Below, one piece after another: positions 43,884 through 52,758 of a stretch of 64,000 nucleotides of DNA (the stretch's first letter is position 1; every line of letters begins with the position of its first letter). Location of the stretch: the NCBI RefSeq assembly GCF_002896855.1, contig NZ_CP021850.1, positions 3,621,665-3,685,664 on the forward strand, read 5' to 3'. The notes under the pieces are model-generated. The model saw only the letters and a list, made by a program, of their open reading frames with translations. It was not told the DNA's origin and did no database searches. Origin of the DNA: Clostridium thermosuccinogenes (GTDB lineage Bacteria; Bacillota; Clostridia; Acetivibrionales; DSM-5807). The position numbers and the translations under genes were made by a program.

Positions 43884-44799
43884 ACTCTATTTTACTCAGA
43901 TCGTAAGGTGTCTCCTGATATACATAATAGTTCAGCCAGTTGGCAAACAGCAGGTTTGCATGGGACCGCCATGAAACTATCGGGGCCTTTGAAGGATCAT
44001 CACCGGGAAAATAATTCTTAGGAGGCTCTATTTCCAAGCCCTTGGCTACATCCCTGTCATACTCTGACTTCAAAGTTAGGGGATCATATTCTGAATGTCC
44101 CGTAACAAATATCTGCCTTCCCTGACGGGCGACAACTATGTATACTCCCGCTTCACTGGATTCCGACAGGATTTCCAGCCCCGGCACCCGTTCAATGTCG
44201 GCCTTCTTAACCTCGGTATGCCGTGAATGGGGAGCTTTAAAGACATCGTCAAAACCCCTCAGCAGCTTCACATTCTTTTTGCTTACCGTATGGTCAAATA
44301 CACCAAACATCTTCTTGTCAAGCCGGTACTTGGGGATGCGATAGTGGTGATAAAGCCCTGCCTGAGCTCCCCAGCAGATATGGAAGGTGGAATACACATT
44401 GTGCACACTCCAGTCCATTATCTCCTTTAGCTCTTCCCAGTAATCCACCTGTTCGAAATCCATCAGCTCCACAGGGGCTCCTGTTATTATCATTCCGTCA
44501 AACTTCTGGTCCTTTATGTCGTCAAAGGTATTATAGAATTTAATTAAATACTCCTGGGGAGTATTTTTAGACACATGGGTTCTAGGATGAAGCAACACAA
44601 TATCCACCTGCAGCGGTGAATTGCCAAGCAATCTGAGAATCTGAGTCTCAGTTTCTATTTTTTTCGGCATCAGATTTAGTATTGCGATTCTAAGAGGTCT
44701 AATGTCCTGGTGATAAGCCCTGAACTCGTCCATTACAAAAATGTTCTCATTATTTAGCACTTCCACAGCCGGAAGATCATTTGGTACTTTTATAGGCAT
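43882..44799 (-). CDS. metA: homoserine O-acyltransferase
   Basis: This 305-residue enzyme acylates homoserine in methionine synthesis. It shows [18 protein letters not shown] near residue 37, [17 protein letters not shown] near 108 and the catalytic cysteine in [10 protein letters not shown] near 142. The Glu in GAPVE is, in studied members, linked to acetyl-CoA rather than succinyl-CoA use, so it may be an O-acetyltransferase. ATG 44799 follows GGGGGAGG. I see no SAM riboswitch or T-box in the 87-base leader. Confidence 0.93.
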   Translation of the reverse strand: MPIKVPNDLPAVEVLNNENIFVMDEFRAYHQDIRPLRIAILNLMPKKIETETQILRLLGNSPLQVDIVLLHPRTHVSKNTPQEYLIKFYNTFDDIKDQKFDGMIITGAPVELMDFEQVDYWEELKEIMDWSVHNVYSTFHICWGAQAGLYHHYRIPKYRLDKKMFGVFDHTVSKKNVKLLRGFDDVFKAPHSRHTEVKKADIERVPGLEILSESSEAGVYIVVARQGRQIFVTGHSEYDPLTLKSEYDRDVAKGLEIEPPKNYFPGDDPSKAPIVSWRSHANLLFANWLNYYVYQETPYDLSKIE

Positions 44800-44886
44800 T
44801 AATGCTGCCTCCCCCTTAAAAAAAATACAAAGTATTTTTAATTTTATATTTCTTGCAGAGATTTGTCAATGAAACCCTAAAGCCTT

Positions 44887-45606
44887 TTATAATCTTCTTT
44901 TCTTCAGCGTTTCAATCAGGCAAGGGGCACTTATCTCCTCCAGCTCCAGAAAGCTTGACCTCTCCAATATATCTCCCAGGCGGTGGGCATCTGAAGACTT
45001 GATGAAATTATGTTCCCTAAGGTGAGAATGCCTGTTCAAGAAGACCTGCAAATCGCATTCATTGGATATTTCCAGAGTTTTTATTCCAAGATAATCGGGA
45101 ATAATGCCGAGGTTTGACAAAATACTGTAGGATTCCCTGTCTACATGGGCTGGGATAACCGTTCCCCCAAGCAAATCCACCTTTTCAAAAACATCGTCCA
45201 CACTGAGGTCTGCGGCGGTTATCAGCAGCTTTTGAAAACATCCGGCTATGCCGTCATCCCTATCCATTATCAACTGCCTGCCAAAGACATCCTCCCTGTT
45301 ATCAATATCCGGCAGGGCGGCATGAACCAGTTCCTGCATCTTAAGTGCTGATTCTACGGATGGAAACAAGCATACCAGATGCACTTCCTCTCTGGTCTCC
45401 ACTTCCATGCCGGGAATCACAAGGATGCCTCTTTCCTTTGCACACATCGATACCGCCGCGCAGTTCATGGATGCATTGTGGTCTGTTACCGCAATGATGT
45501 CCAGCCCTTTCAGCCAGGCCATACCAGCTATATTATTAGGAGTCATGTCATCCTCCGCGCACGGCGACAGTGCAGTGTGAATATGCAGGTCTACGGCTGC
45601 CTTCAT
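44887..45606 (-). CDS. PHP-domain phosphoesterase
   Basis: This 239-residue protein has the PHP metal motifs DLHIHTALSPCAEDD at the N-terminus, DIIAVTDHNAS near 36 and SSDAHRLGD near 203. Related proteins include histidinol phosphatases and 5'-3' nucleases (TrpH/RNase AM type). It is last in a group with DRTGG and [FeFe]-domain proteins on the same strand, 190 bases after the second DRTGG gene. ATG 45606 follows AGGGGGC. Confidence 0.82.
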   Translation of the reverse strand: MKAAVDLHIHTALSPCAEDDMTPNNIAGMAWLKGLDIIAVTDHNASMNCAAVSMCAKERGILVIPGMEVETREEVHLVCLFPSVESALKMQELVHAALPDIDNREDVFGRQLIMDRDDGIAGCFQKLLITAADLSVDDVFEKVDLLGGTVIPAHVDRESYSILSNLGIIPDYLGIKTLEISNECDLQVFLNRHSHLREHNFIKSSDAHRLGDILERSSFLELEEISAPCLIETLKKRRL

Positions 45607-45764
45607 ATTTGCCCCCTGTTTTAATATTGATTCCTGGGTTCAAACCCGTTTTGCAATAGCCTTAATGAATTTATATCCAGCGCAAAAGCGGCTTTTTACA
45701 TCATCATTGATTTGCATCGTCATTGACCTTCATTTTATAAGAATCGCTCAATTAATAAAGCCAA

Positions 45765-45792
45765 GAAGCCCATCCCTTATAGAGATGGGGAG
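45765..45792 (-). terminator. weak terminator after the second DRTGG gene
   Basis: CCCATC (45769-45774) pairs with GATGGG (45784-45789). The minus strand continues CTTCTTGGCTTTATT. The stem is short and the tail imperfect. Confidence 0.35.
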
Positions 45793-45796
45793 AAAT

Positions 45797-46135
45797 TCAC
45801 TTTCCGGCCAAAAGCTCTCTGCTCCTGAAGCACACTTCATAGGCAGTCATTTCGGTGCCCAATATCGCTATTCCTTCCTGCTTTGCCTTGTTTATGGTCG
45901 CTTCATCGGCACAAACTCCTTCCGGCAGTATAATGCAGCTTATCCCTGTAAGCAGGGCAACTGCGACTATATTGATGTGGGATTGTACAGTTATCCATGC
46001 ATCTCCCGACGAAGCGTGGGACATAACCCAGCTTAGAAGGTCACAGGTATATATGCCGGATACATCCTTATCCATGCCGGCATCCTCCGTGAGAATCCTC
46101 ATTCCCATTTGTACTGCGAAATCCCGTACTTTCAT
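45797..46135 (-). CDS. DRTGG-domain-like protein 2
   Basis: This 112-residue protein has the small alpha/beta fold seen in DRTGG domains: CDLLSWVMSHASSGDAWITV near residue 30 and INIVAVALLTGISCIILPEG near 54. It is related to the DRTGG protein at 48083-48436. ATG 46135 follows AAAGGAG; the 12 extra residues of the longer frame cover that site. The role may be sensing of an adenine nucleotide, but this is not shown. Confidence 0.72.
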   Translation of the reverse strand: MKVRDFAVQMGMRILTEDAGMDKDVSGIYTCDLLSWVMSHASSGDAWITVQSHINIVAVALLTGISCIILPEGVCADEATINKAKQEGIAILGTEMTAYEVCFRSRELLAGK

Positions 46136-46209
46136 ATCATCAATCTCCTTTTGTTTATTGGATTTTAGCACCTGGTCTTCAAATTCTTATTTTTGCTTTA
46201 AAATTTATG

Positions 46210-47535
46210 TTATCTGTTTTTCTTTCTTACCCTGTCCATCACTGGAGGCATCTTGTCTTCAAGCTCTATCATCTGTGCAGCAAGGTTCCTGACTTTTTCC
46301 CTGAGCTTGAATATGCAATCCGTTTCATCCGCATTTCCCCTTACGATATCCTCCGCCAGAGCCTTGCAGCTGGGTGCTCCGCATGCTCCACAATCCAGGC
46401 CAGGAAGCTCAGCATAGATATTTTTCATATTCGCCATCATCTCCATGGCTTTCTGAATATCATCATCCAGCTTCATCACAGGCCTGTGTTCAATAACCCC
46501 CAGTACGTCCACTTCATCCTTGTATTTTTCGGGGCTGTCCTTCACCACGGCATCGGCTTTCATCTCATCCAGAATCCTTTTAAACCTGTTCTTTGCCACA
46601 TACAGATTTTCTACCGTCAACGGTCCTCCCAGGCAGCCTCCCGTACATGCCAAAGCTTCTATAAACTCCACATCCTCCAGCCTGTCGTCTTCAACATCGT
46701 CAAGAATTGCTATGACATTATGAATTCCATCTACTGCAAGAAATTTATCGGTTCCCAAAGCGAGGCTTTCTCCTCCCGAATTAGCCCATCGTACTCCGTC
46801 ATACCCGGCCAGGTCGAAATCTTCGGCTTTTCCGGCGGCTTTATCCAGTTTGCTGAGGACTTTCAGATAAATATCCTTTATGGAAATCGCTCCATTGACA
46901 TAAGAACTGGTTTTGCCATAGGGAGCCTTAATGCTGGTGACCTTTGCAGCGCACGGAGTTATAAAGAAAACTCCTATATCTTCTCCGCGAATCCCTTTAT
47001 CCCTGCTGATCTTTTCCTTGGCCATTTTGGCTGTAACCTCCATAGGGGAGTCCAATCTCAATATGTTATTGATAAGGTTCGGAAACCTCACCTGTATAAG
47101 CCTGACCACCGCAGGACATGCTGAAGAAATTAGGGGTTTTTTGACATCAGTTTTCTCAAGAAGCTCCCTTGTAGCAGCGGATACAATCTCTGCCCCTTTT
47201 GCTACTTCATAAACTTCATCGAAACCGATCATTTTTAAGGCCGTAAGCAATTGCCTTCTGGTGATATTAGCTTTAAACTGCCCATACAAGGTAGGAGCCG
47301 GTATTGCAACCCTGTACTTATACGCATAAATCAGGCCGAAAGGATCACTTATCGCTTTTTTTGCATGATAAGGGCATATGCGGATGCATTCTCCGCAATC
47401 TATGCAGCGTTCGTTGATAATCCTCGCCTTGCCTTTTCTTACCCTTATCGCCTCGGTGGGGCAACGCTTTATACAGTTGGTACAACCCCTGCAACTCTCC
47501 TCATCCAGCGTTACAGAGTGAAAATATGTTCCCAT
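46210..47535 (-). CDS. [FeFe]-hydrogenase-domain iron-sulfur protein (HydS/HfsB-like)
   Basis: This 441-residue protein starts with two [4Fe-4S] sites (C15-C25 and C44-C54). A hydrogenase large-subunit-like domain follows with changed H-cluster loops: SSACPAVV (C140), ITPCAAKV (C195) and ALACTGGCLGGP (C297, C301). Four H-cluster cysteines are thus present, but the loops differ from HydA. A Fe-S domain, LDCGACGAPSCKAL ... DC (C382-C407), ends the protein. It has no PAS domain. Such proteins are often called sensory hydrogenases; redox or H2 sensing is plausible. ATG 47535 follows GGGGGTG, and a Rex-type site lies 30 bases upstream. Confidence 0.82.
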   Translation of the reverse strand: MGTYFHSVTLDEESCRGCTNCIKRCPTEAIRVRKGKARIINERCIDCGECIRICPYHAKKAISDPFGLIYAYKYRVAIPAPTLYGQFKANITRRQLLTALKMIGFDEVYEVAKGAEIVSAATRELLEKTDVKKPLISSACPAVVRLIQVRFPNLINNILRLDSPMEVTAKMAKEKISRDKGIRGEDIGVFFITPCAAKVTSIKAPYGKTSSYVNGAISIKDIYLKVLSKLDKAAGKAEDFDLAGYDGVRWANSGGESLALGTDKFLAVDGIHNVIAILDDVEDDRLEDVEFIEALACTGGCLGGPLTVENLYVAKNRFKRILDEMKADAVVKDSPEKYKDEVDVLGVIEHRPVMKLDDDIQKAMEMMANMKNIYAELPGLDCGACGAPSCKALAEDIVRGNADETDCIFKLREKVRNLAAQMIELEDKMPPVMDRVRKKNR

Positions 47536-47564
47536 GGAATCACCCCCGGGTTATAGTTGATCGG

Positions 47565-47582
47565 TTGTTAATTTATTAACAT
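47565..47582. promoter_or_regulatory. Rex-type operator upstream of the [FeFe]-domain gene
   Basis: TTGTTAATTTATTAACAT matches the Rex palindrome TTGTTAAnnnnTTAACAA in all but the last base. It lies between the RsbW-like gene and the [FeFe]-domain gene. No clear -10/-35 pair accompanies it. Confidence 0.72.
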
Positions 47583-47657
47583 TCCATCCGACATTTCCCG
47601 CATATGCAAATCAACATGCATTAATCATCGAGCATTTAAGTGCCTCTATAGTCCCAT

Positions 47658-48092
47658 CTATTTTAAATACACTATCATTGTAACTTTAGTTCCTTTTCCG
47701 ACTTCTGTATCTATGATCATTTCATCCGAGTAGCGTTTCATGTTGGGAAGTCCCATTCCGGCGCCAAAACCCAGTTCCCTTACGCTGTCAGGAGCGGTAG
47801 AGTAGCCTTCCTGCATTGCCAGTTCAACGTCTTCTATCCCTGGTCCATGATCTGTTATTTCTACTACAATTTTTTCCGGGCTAATATCTATATCGGCAGT
47901 CCCGCCGCCGGCATGAATTACAGCATTTATTTCCGCTTCATACATGGATACCGTAGTCTTCTTTATCAGCGCGGGACTAATACCCAGCTGGCTGAGGACT
48001 TTCTTTACATTGCTGGAAGCCTCTCCTGCAAGGGAAAAGTCGTCTGCAGGTATGTCATAATGAAGTTTTAGTGAAGCTCCGCTCAATCCCAT
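47658..48092 (-). CDS. RsbW-like anti-sigma/serine kinase ATPase
   Basis: This 144-residue protein has a GHKL ATP-binding fold of the RsbW/SpoIIAB type: VSMYEAEINAVIHAGGGTAD (N box) near 49, EITDHGPGIEDVELAM (G1) near 77 and LGFGAGMGLPNMKRYSDEM (G2) near 106. It overlaps the upstream DRTGG gene by ten bases. Such proteins phosphorylate anti-anti-sigma factors or act alone as switches. No STAS partner is present here. Confidence 0.8.
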   Translation of the reverse strand: MGLSGASLKLHYDIPADDFSLAGEASSNVKKVLSQLGISPALIKKTTVSMYEAEINAVIHAGGGTADIDISPEKIVVEITDHGPGIEDVELAMQEGYSTAPDSVRELGFGAGMGLPNMKRYSDEMIIDTEVGKGTKVTMIVYLK

Positions 48093-48436
48093 GCACCTCT
48101 TCCTGTAAGACCTGCACTGTAGAGCTTTCCGCAGGCAATAAACATGGGCAGCTTCGTTGTCAAAACCGAAATCCCTTTTTCTTTGGCAAGGTCTATGATG
48201 TTCTCTCCGGGATTCTTACCTCTTACAAACACAACCACCTTTATGTCCATCATCTCAGCAGTGCGTATTACCTGAGGATTTACCAGGCCTGTCAGCAGGA
48301 GGACGCTGTCCTTCACATAAGCCATGACATCACTCATCAAATCCGAGCCGCAGGCTGACTTGATGTCTATATCGAGATTTTCTTCGCATGATAGAATTTC
48401 TGCATCAAGAATGCCGATTACTTCCCTGAGCTTCAT
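48083..48436 (-). CDS. DRTGG-domain-like protein 1
   Basis: This 117-residue protein is the first gene of the redox-linked group. It shows KSACGSDLMSDVMAYVKDSV near residue 30, LLTGLVNPQVIRTAEMMDI near 51 and VFVRGKNPGENIIDLAKEKG near 74, as in DRTGG domains. ATG 48436 follows GAGGTG. Its end overlaps the RsbW-like gene, so the products are likely made in step and may interact. Confidence 0.75.
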   Translation of the reverse strand: MKLREVIGILDAEILSCEENLDIDIKSACGSDLMSDVMAYVKDSVLLLTGLVNPQVIRTAEMMDIKVVVFVRGKNPGENIIDLAKEKGISVLTTKLPMFIACGKLYSAGLTGRGAWD

Positions 48437-48711
48437 AGAACACCTCAACTTTATTCCGGAATGCTGTGAAAAGTTTCATGCCTATATCTTCCAGATGTGA
48501 AAAAATAAAATATATTTAATTTTCATTATATAGCATTTATAAGCAGTACACAACAACATAAATTACCGGTCTTTTGAAAAAATCATCATCCAATTATTCC
48601 TCATGTCGTTTACCGCACCAATTCCAAGTACTTTTGCTAAACATACTGCCGAATAATTTATGAGCCTGAGAAAATAATAATAAAGAAATAATATTCAAGG
48701 AGGGAAACTGA

Positions 48712-48882
48712 ATGCGGGTTAAAAAGATGGACCATCCCAACCATTCTATTAAATGTGTGGTTAACACTTGCCATTACTATACCAGCGGTGATTACTGCGC
48801 AGCTGAGCAAATAGAAGTACAGCCAAGGAATGCGGCTGACTCACAGGATACCGACTGCGCTACTTTCTTACCGGAAAAATAA
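48712..48882 (+). CDS. DUF1540 small cysteine-rich protein
   Basis: This 56-residue protein begins at ATG 48712 after AGGAGGG. It holds CVVNTCHYYTSGDYCAAEQI, the DUF1540 pattern with cysteines that may bind metal, and a final Cys in DTDCATF. DUF1540 proteins are widespread in spore formers with no settled function. A terminator follows. Its length puts it below common gene-calling cut-offs. Confidence 0.88.
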   Translation: MRVKKMDHPNHSIKCVVNTCHYYTSGDYCAAEQIEVQPRNAADSQDTDCATFLPEK

Positions 48883-48905
48883 TGCAATAGATATAAGATA
48901 TTTAC

Positions 48906-48930
48906 AAAGGGGTGGTTAGCCACCCCTTTT
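48906..48930. terminator. terminator, probably bidirectional
   Basis: AAAGGGGTGG (48906-48915), loop TTAG, CCACCCCTTT (48920-48929), then TATG. It lies between the convergent DUF1540 and nucleoside kinase genes. Confidence 0.82.
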
Positions 48931-48967
48931 ATGCCAGATTGAACCCGCCGGCACAAAAGCCAATGCC

Positions 48968-50629
48968 TCACATGCCGTAAAAAACACTGCCACCGATGAA
49001 TTCCCGTATTATCGAATTATTGGGTATCTCCTTATGGTCAATGGGCAGGAAATTCCCCAAAAATTCCAGAAGCCTTTTTGCCTCCGAATACTCCCTGCAG
49101 GATCTGTCGATTTTGCTGAGCAGGGGCTCGGCAAAGACCTTTAGCACACCCAACTCATAAATCAGCGATGAGTTGAACATTACATCCGCTTCCTCCTGGA
49201 AGGGGAATATGTTCCTGGTTTCACCCCTTCTTACCGAAGGCCACCGTTTGATAGTGTCCTCGGCAGAACTGGCTCTGAACTGGTAATCCCTTACGATCCT
49301 TCTTATAAACCTCGCATCCGTCGTAGGTATCCTGTTATGATCGTCAATATTCATGGAGGTTAATGCGCTCACATATATTTTGAATTTGTCCTCCCTTTTT
49401 ATCGTGGATGTGAGCTTCTCATTGAGGCCATGGATACCTTCTATAATCAATATCTGATCTTCTTCGATTTTCAATTTTCTCCCGACGTTCCCTCTTCTCC
49501 CAGTGGGAAAATCAAAGATGGGGACTTCCACCTCCAGACCGCTTATAAGGCTGGCCAGGTGCAGATTGAACAGCTCCACGTCAATGGATTCCAAGGCTTC
49601 AAAATCCAATTCTCCTTTCTCGTCCCTGGGAGTATGCTCCCTGTCCACAAAATAATCGTCCAGGGATATGGTAACCGGTCTTACACCATTGACCCTCAGC
49701 TGGATTGACAGCCTCTGGGCGAAGGTTGTCTTACCTGATGAGGACGGACCGGAAATCAGCACGACTCGTTTTTTATGGCTGCTCCCGGTAATCATGTCGG
49801 CAATCTGAGCTATCTTCTTTTCATGTATGGCCTCGGAGACTCTGATAAGGTCGCCAATCCGGCCTGACGCCACAATATTGTTTAGCTCTCCCACCGTATC
49901 AACGCCCAGAATGCGGCCCCACCTTGTATATTCCGAGAACACATTAAACAACTTCTTCTGCTCTTCAAACTCAGGAAGAACATCCGGATTCGACTTTTCA
50001 GGGAAAAGCATTATAAGGCCCGGAGGATAGTACTTGAGGGAGAATACCTTCAAATACCCTGTATCGGGAACCATGTATCCGTAAAAATAATCATCCAGGT
50101 CATCGCACCTGTACATGGTGACATAGGGCTTCTTTCTGTGCTCTATAATCTGGAAGCGGTCCATCCTGTTATTTTTAATAAAAATTTCTCTGGCTTCATC
50201 TATGGGAACTTCCCGTTTGATAAAAGGAATTTTTGCTTCCACCAGCTCTGCCATACGCTGCTCCAGCCTTTTCACCTCATCGGAAGTCAGTTCTTTTTTT
50301 CCGATTATCTCACAATATATCCCTTTACTAATGGAATGGTCGATTATTACTTTTCTGTCGGGAAAAAGGTCATGAGCAGCCTTTATCAATAAAAAGTGCA
50401 GGCTTCTCCTGTAAATGCGCATTCCGTCTTCGTCGGTCAAATCGATGAATTCGACGCTGCAGGGTTCTTCCAGCCTATATGTCAGTTCCTTTATATCATT
50501 ATCCACTTTTGCCGCCACAATGAGCGCTCTGTATTCATTTGCAAAATCCTTGCTCAGATCAAGCAGCATGGTTCCTTCAGGAACATCTATTTTCCTTCCG
50601 TCTGCTAAGGTTATCTTTATCAATTTCAA
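48968..50629 (-). CDS. TGS-domain nucleoside (uridine) kinase-like protein
   Basis: This protein of about 553 residues joins an N-terminal TGS domain and a threonyl-tRNA-synthetase-like second domain (about 1-240) to a C-terminal P-loop kinase. The Walker A loop GPSSSGKTTF lies near 293, followed by ISLDDYFVDR and IFDFPTGRRG, as in uridine kinase and phosphoribulokinase. The fusion is common in Firmicutes; the substrate is unproven. The usual start GTG 50644 lacks a ribosome site, whereas TTG 50629 has GAGGGCG in front, so I choose the latter. Confidence 0.83.
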   Translation of the reverse strand: MKLIKITLADGRKIDVPEGTMLLDLSKDFANEYRALIVAAKVDNDIKELTYRLEEPCSVEFIDLTDEDGMRIYRRSLHFLLIKAAHDLFPDRKVIIDHSISKGIYCEIIGKKELTSDEVKRLEQRMAELVEAKIPFIKREVPIDEAREIFIKNNRMDRFQIIEHRKKPYVTMYRCDDLDDYFYGYMVPDTGYLKVFSLKYYPPGLIMLFPEKSNPDVLPEFEEQKKLFNVFSEYTRWGRILGVDTVGELNNIVASGRIGDLIRVSEAIHEKKIAQIADMITGSSHKKRVVLISGPSSSGKTTFAQRLSIQLRVNGVRPVTISLDDYFVDREHTPRDEKGELDFEALESIDVELFNLHLASLISGLEVEVPIFDFPTGRRGNVGRKLKIEEDQILIIEGIHGLNEKLTSTIKREDKFKIYVSALTSMNIDDHNRIPTTDARFIRRIVRDYQFRASSAEDTIKRWPSVRRGETRNIFPFQEEADVMFNSSLIYELGVLKVFAEPLLSKIDRSCREYSEAKRLLEFLGNFLPIDHKEIPNNSIIREFIGGSVFYGM

Positions 50630-51132
50630 ATCGCCCTCTTTCACAATCTATGCGTCCATGCAAATCGGAATTTGCGGTAGTTATAGTTATTGCTTCTCTT
50701 ATTTTATTCTATGCATGAAACACAAATTCCTTCATACCCAACTCAGTACGCTTTTAATCAAAGCCACTGTTAATTGACAGAACCCATGGCTATAATATAA
50801 AATGTTTAAGTGCCTTAAGAATCATTAAAATGCAAAACAAGTTGGATTCATGCAAAGGATGATGGCCATGCCGTCCCTTTTTGCACAATCTATACGTCCA
50901 TTGCCGGTTGATTTACTCCACAAGCAAAACAGTTTATTAACGACGCAGCGGAACTCTGACAGATATCCGTCATGCAGTCATAACTAAGAAGCAAAAAACC
51001 GGTATTTATATATTATAGCATAAAGTTTCAAATTGCTTATGACATAAAACAGGCACCGAATAATCGATAGGGTATAAAAAATAATATTTAGCAGATAGAC
51101 TATATGAAATAGCCATGGAAAGAGGATTAGAA
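50630..51132. other. divergent intergenic region, no supported gene
   Basis: It must hold promoters for the nucleoside kinase and prfC. No repeats or convincing frames were seen. Confidence 0.4.
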
Positions 51133-52740
51133 ATGCAGGATTTAAAAGAAAAGATATCCAACGAAGTAGCAAGAAGAAGAACATTCGCCATAATATCCCA
51201 TCCCGACGCCGGTAAAACCACCATGACGGAAAAGCTTCTTCTGTATGGGGGAGCAATAAGGCTGGCAGGCTCGGTCAAGGCAAGAAAAGCCGCCAAACAT
51301 GCCGTATCCGACTGGATGGAAATCGAAAAGCAAAGAGGTATATCCGTTACCTCCAGTGTTCTTCAGTTCGAATATAACAATTTTTGTATAAACATTCTTG
51401 ACACCCCGGGACACCAGGATTTCAGCGAAGATACCTACCGGACGCTCATAGCGGCCGACAGTGCCGTCATGCTTATTGACGGGGCAAAGGGCGTTGAGGA
51501 ACAGACAATAAAGCTCTTTCATGTATGTAAAATGAGGGGAATTCCCATATTTACCTTCATCAACAAGATGGACAGGGCGAGCAAGGACCCTTTTGAATTG
51601 ATGGAAGAAATAGAAAGAGTGCTGGGCATACGCTCATATCCTATGAACTGGCCGATTGGAACAGACGGCGATTTCAAAGGCGTCTACAACAGAAAGCTGT
51701 CCCAGATTGAGCTTTTTAACGGCGGAAATCACGGTCAGACCGCGGTATCTTCCTTAAAGGGACAAGTGGACGACCCGGTATTTGCTGATCTGCTGGGCAA
51801 GCATTATCATGACCGGCTCTGTGAGGAAATCGAGCTTCTCGACATGGCCGGAGATGAATTTGACAGGGAAAAGGTCATGCATGGGGAGTTGACTCCGATA
51901 TTTTTCGGAAGCGCCATGACCAATTTTGGGGTACAGCCGTTCCTTGAAGAGTTTCTCAATCTCGCTCCGCCTCCGGGAATAAGGACATGCGCCAAAGGTG
52001 AAATCGACCCCGAAAGCGAGAAGTTTTTCGGTTTCGTGTTCAAGATCCAGGCTAATATGAATCCCACCCACAGGGACAGGATAGCTTTCATCAGGATATG
52101 CTCAGGCCGTTTCACCCGCGGTATGGAGGTTTTCCATGTGCAGGCCGGAAAAAAAGTAAGGCTGTCACAGCCGCAGCAGTTCATGGCCCAGGAACGAACC
52201 ATAGTAGAGGAAGCCTATCCCGGAGATATCATAGGAGTTTTTGATCCCGGCATATTCAGCCTGGGCGATACTCTGACCGAAGGCGACCCCAATATCAAAT
52301 TCGACGGTATACCCATATTCCCGGCAGAAAATTTCGCCAGGGTTACACCGGCGGACTCCATGAAGCGAAAACAGTTTGTCAAGGGAATAGAGCAGCTTTC
52401 CCAGGAAGGCGCAGTGCAGGTGTTCAAGCAGGTGGATATCGGCATAGAATCCTTGATCGTAGGAGTTGTTGGAGCCCTCCAGCTGGAAGTTTTGGAGCAC
52501 CGGCTGAAGCATGAGTACGGAGTTGACCTTCGCATTCAGCATCTTTCCTACAGATTCGCCCGCTGGATAGAAGGAAATGTTGACCCGAAAACCCTTAATT
52601 TGACCAGTTCCACCATGATAGTCCGCGACAAGCATGAAAGGTATGTGCTGCTGTTTGAAAACGAATGGTCCATCAACTGGGCTCTGGAAAAAAACAAGAA
52701 TTTAAATCTCACAGACATAGCAAACGCCGGAAACTCATAA
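51133..52740 (+). CDS. prfC: peptide chain release factor 3
   Basis: This 535-residue GTPase recycles RF1 and RF2 after termination. G1 is ISHPDAGKTTMTEKLL, followed by KQRGISVTSSV (switch), DTPGHQDFSEDTYR (G3) and INKMDR (G4). The C-terminal part has QLEVLEHRLKHEYGVDLR, typical of RF3. ATG 51133 follows AAAGAGG; the ATG six codons earlier has no site. The stop lies inside a terminator hairpin. Confidence 0.93.
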   Translation: MQDLKEKISNEVARRRTFAIISHPDAGKTTMTEKLLLYGGAIRLAGSVKARKAAKHAVSDWMEIEKQRGISVTSSVLQFEYNNFCINILDTPGHQDFSEDTYRTLIAADSAVMLIDGAKGVEEQTIKLFHVCKMRGIPIFTFINKMDRASKDPFELMEEIERVLGIRSYPMNWPIGTDGDFKGVYNRKLSQIELFNGGNHGQTAVSSLKGQVDDPVFADLLGKHYHDRLCEEIELLDMAGDEFDREKVMHGELTPIFFGSAMTNFGVQPFLEEFLNLAPPPGIRTCAKGEIDPESEKFFGFVFKIQANMNPTHRDRIAFIRICSGRFTRGMEVFHVQAGKKVRLSQPQQFMAQERTIVEEAYPGDIIGVFDPGIFSLGDTLTEGDPNIKFDGIPIFPAENFARVTPADSMKRKQFVKGIEQLSQEGAVQVFKQVDIGIESLIVGVVGALQLEVLEHRLKHEYGVDLRIQHLSYRFARWIEGNVDPKTLNLTSSTMIVRDKHERYVLLFENEWSINWALEKNKNLNLTDIANAGNS

Positions 52741-52757
52741 TTTCCGGCGTTTTAAAA
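52723..52757. terminator. terminator between convergent prfC and glpK
   Basis: AACGCCGGAAA (52723-52733) pairs with TTTCCGGCGTT (52741-52751); TTAAAATTT follows. The loop holds the prfC stop codon. Confidence 0.85.
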
Positions 52758-52758
52758 T

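Noticed and set aside
44800-44886. SAM riboswitch or T-box before metA
   Set aside because: The leader is only 87 bases, AT-rich and lacks the paired elements of either RNA.
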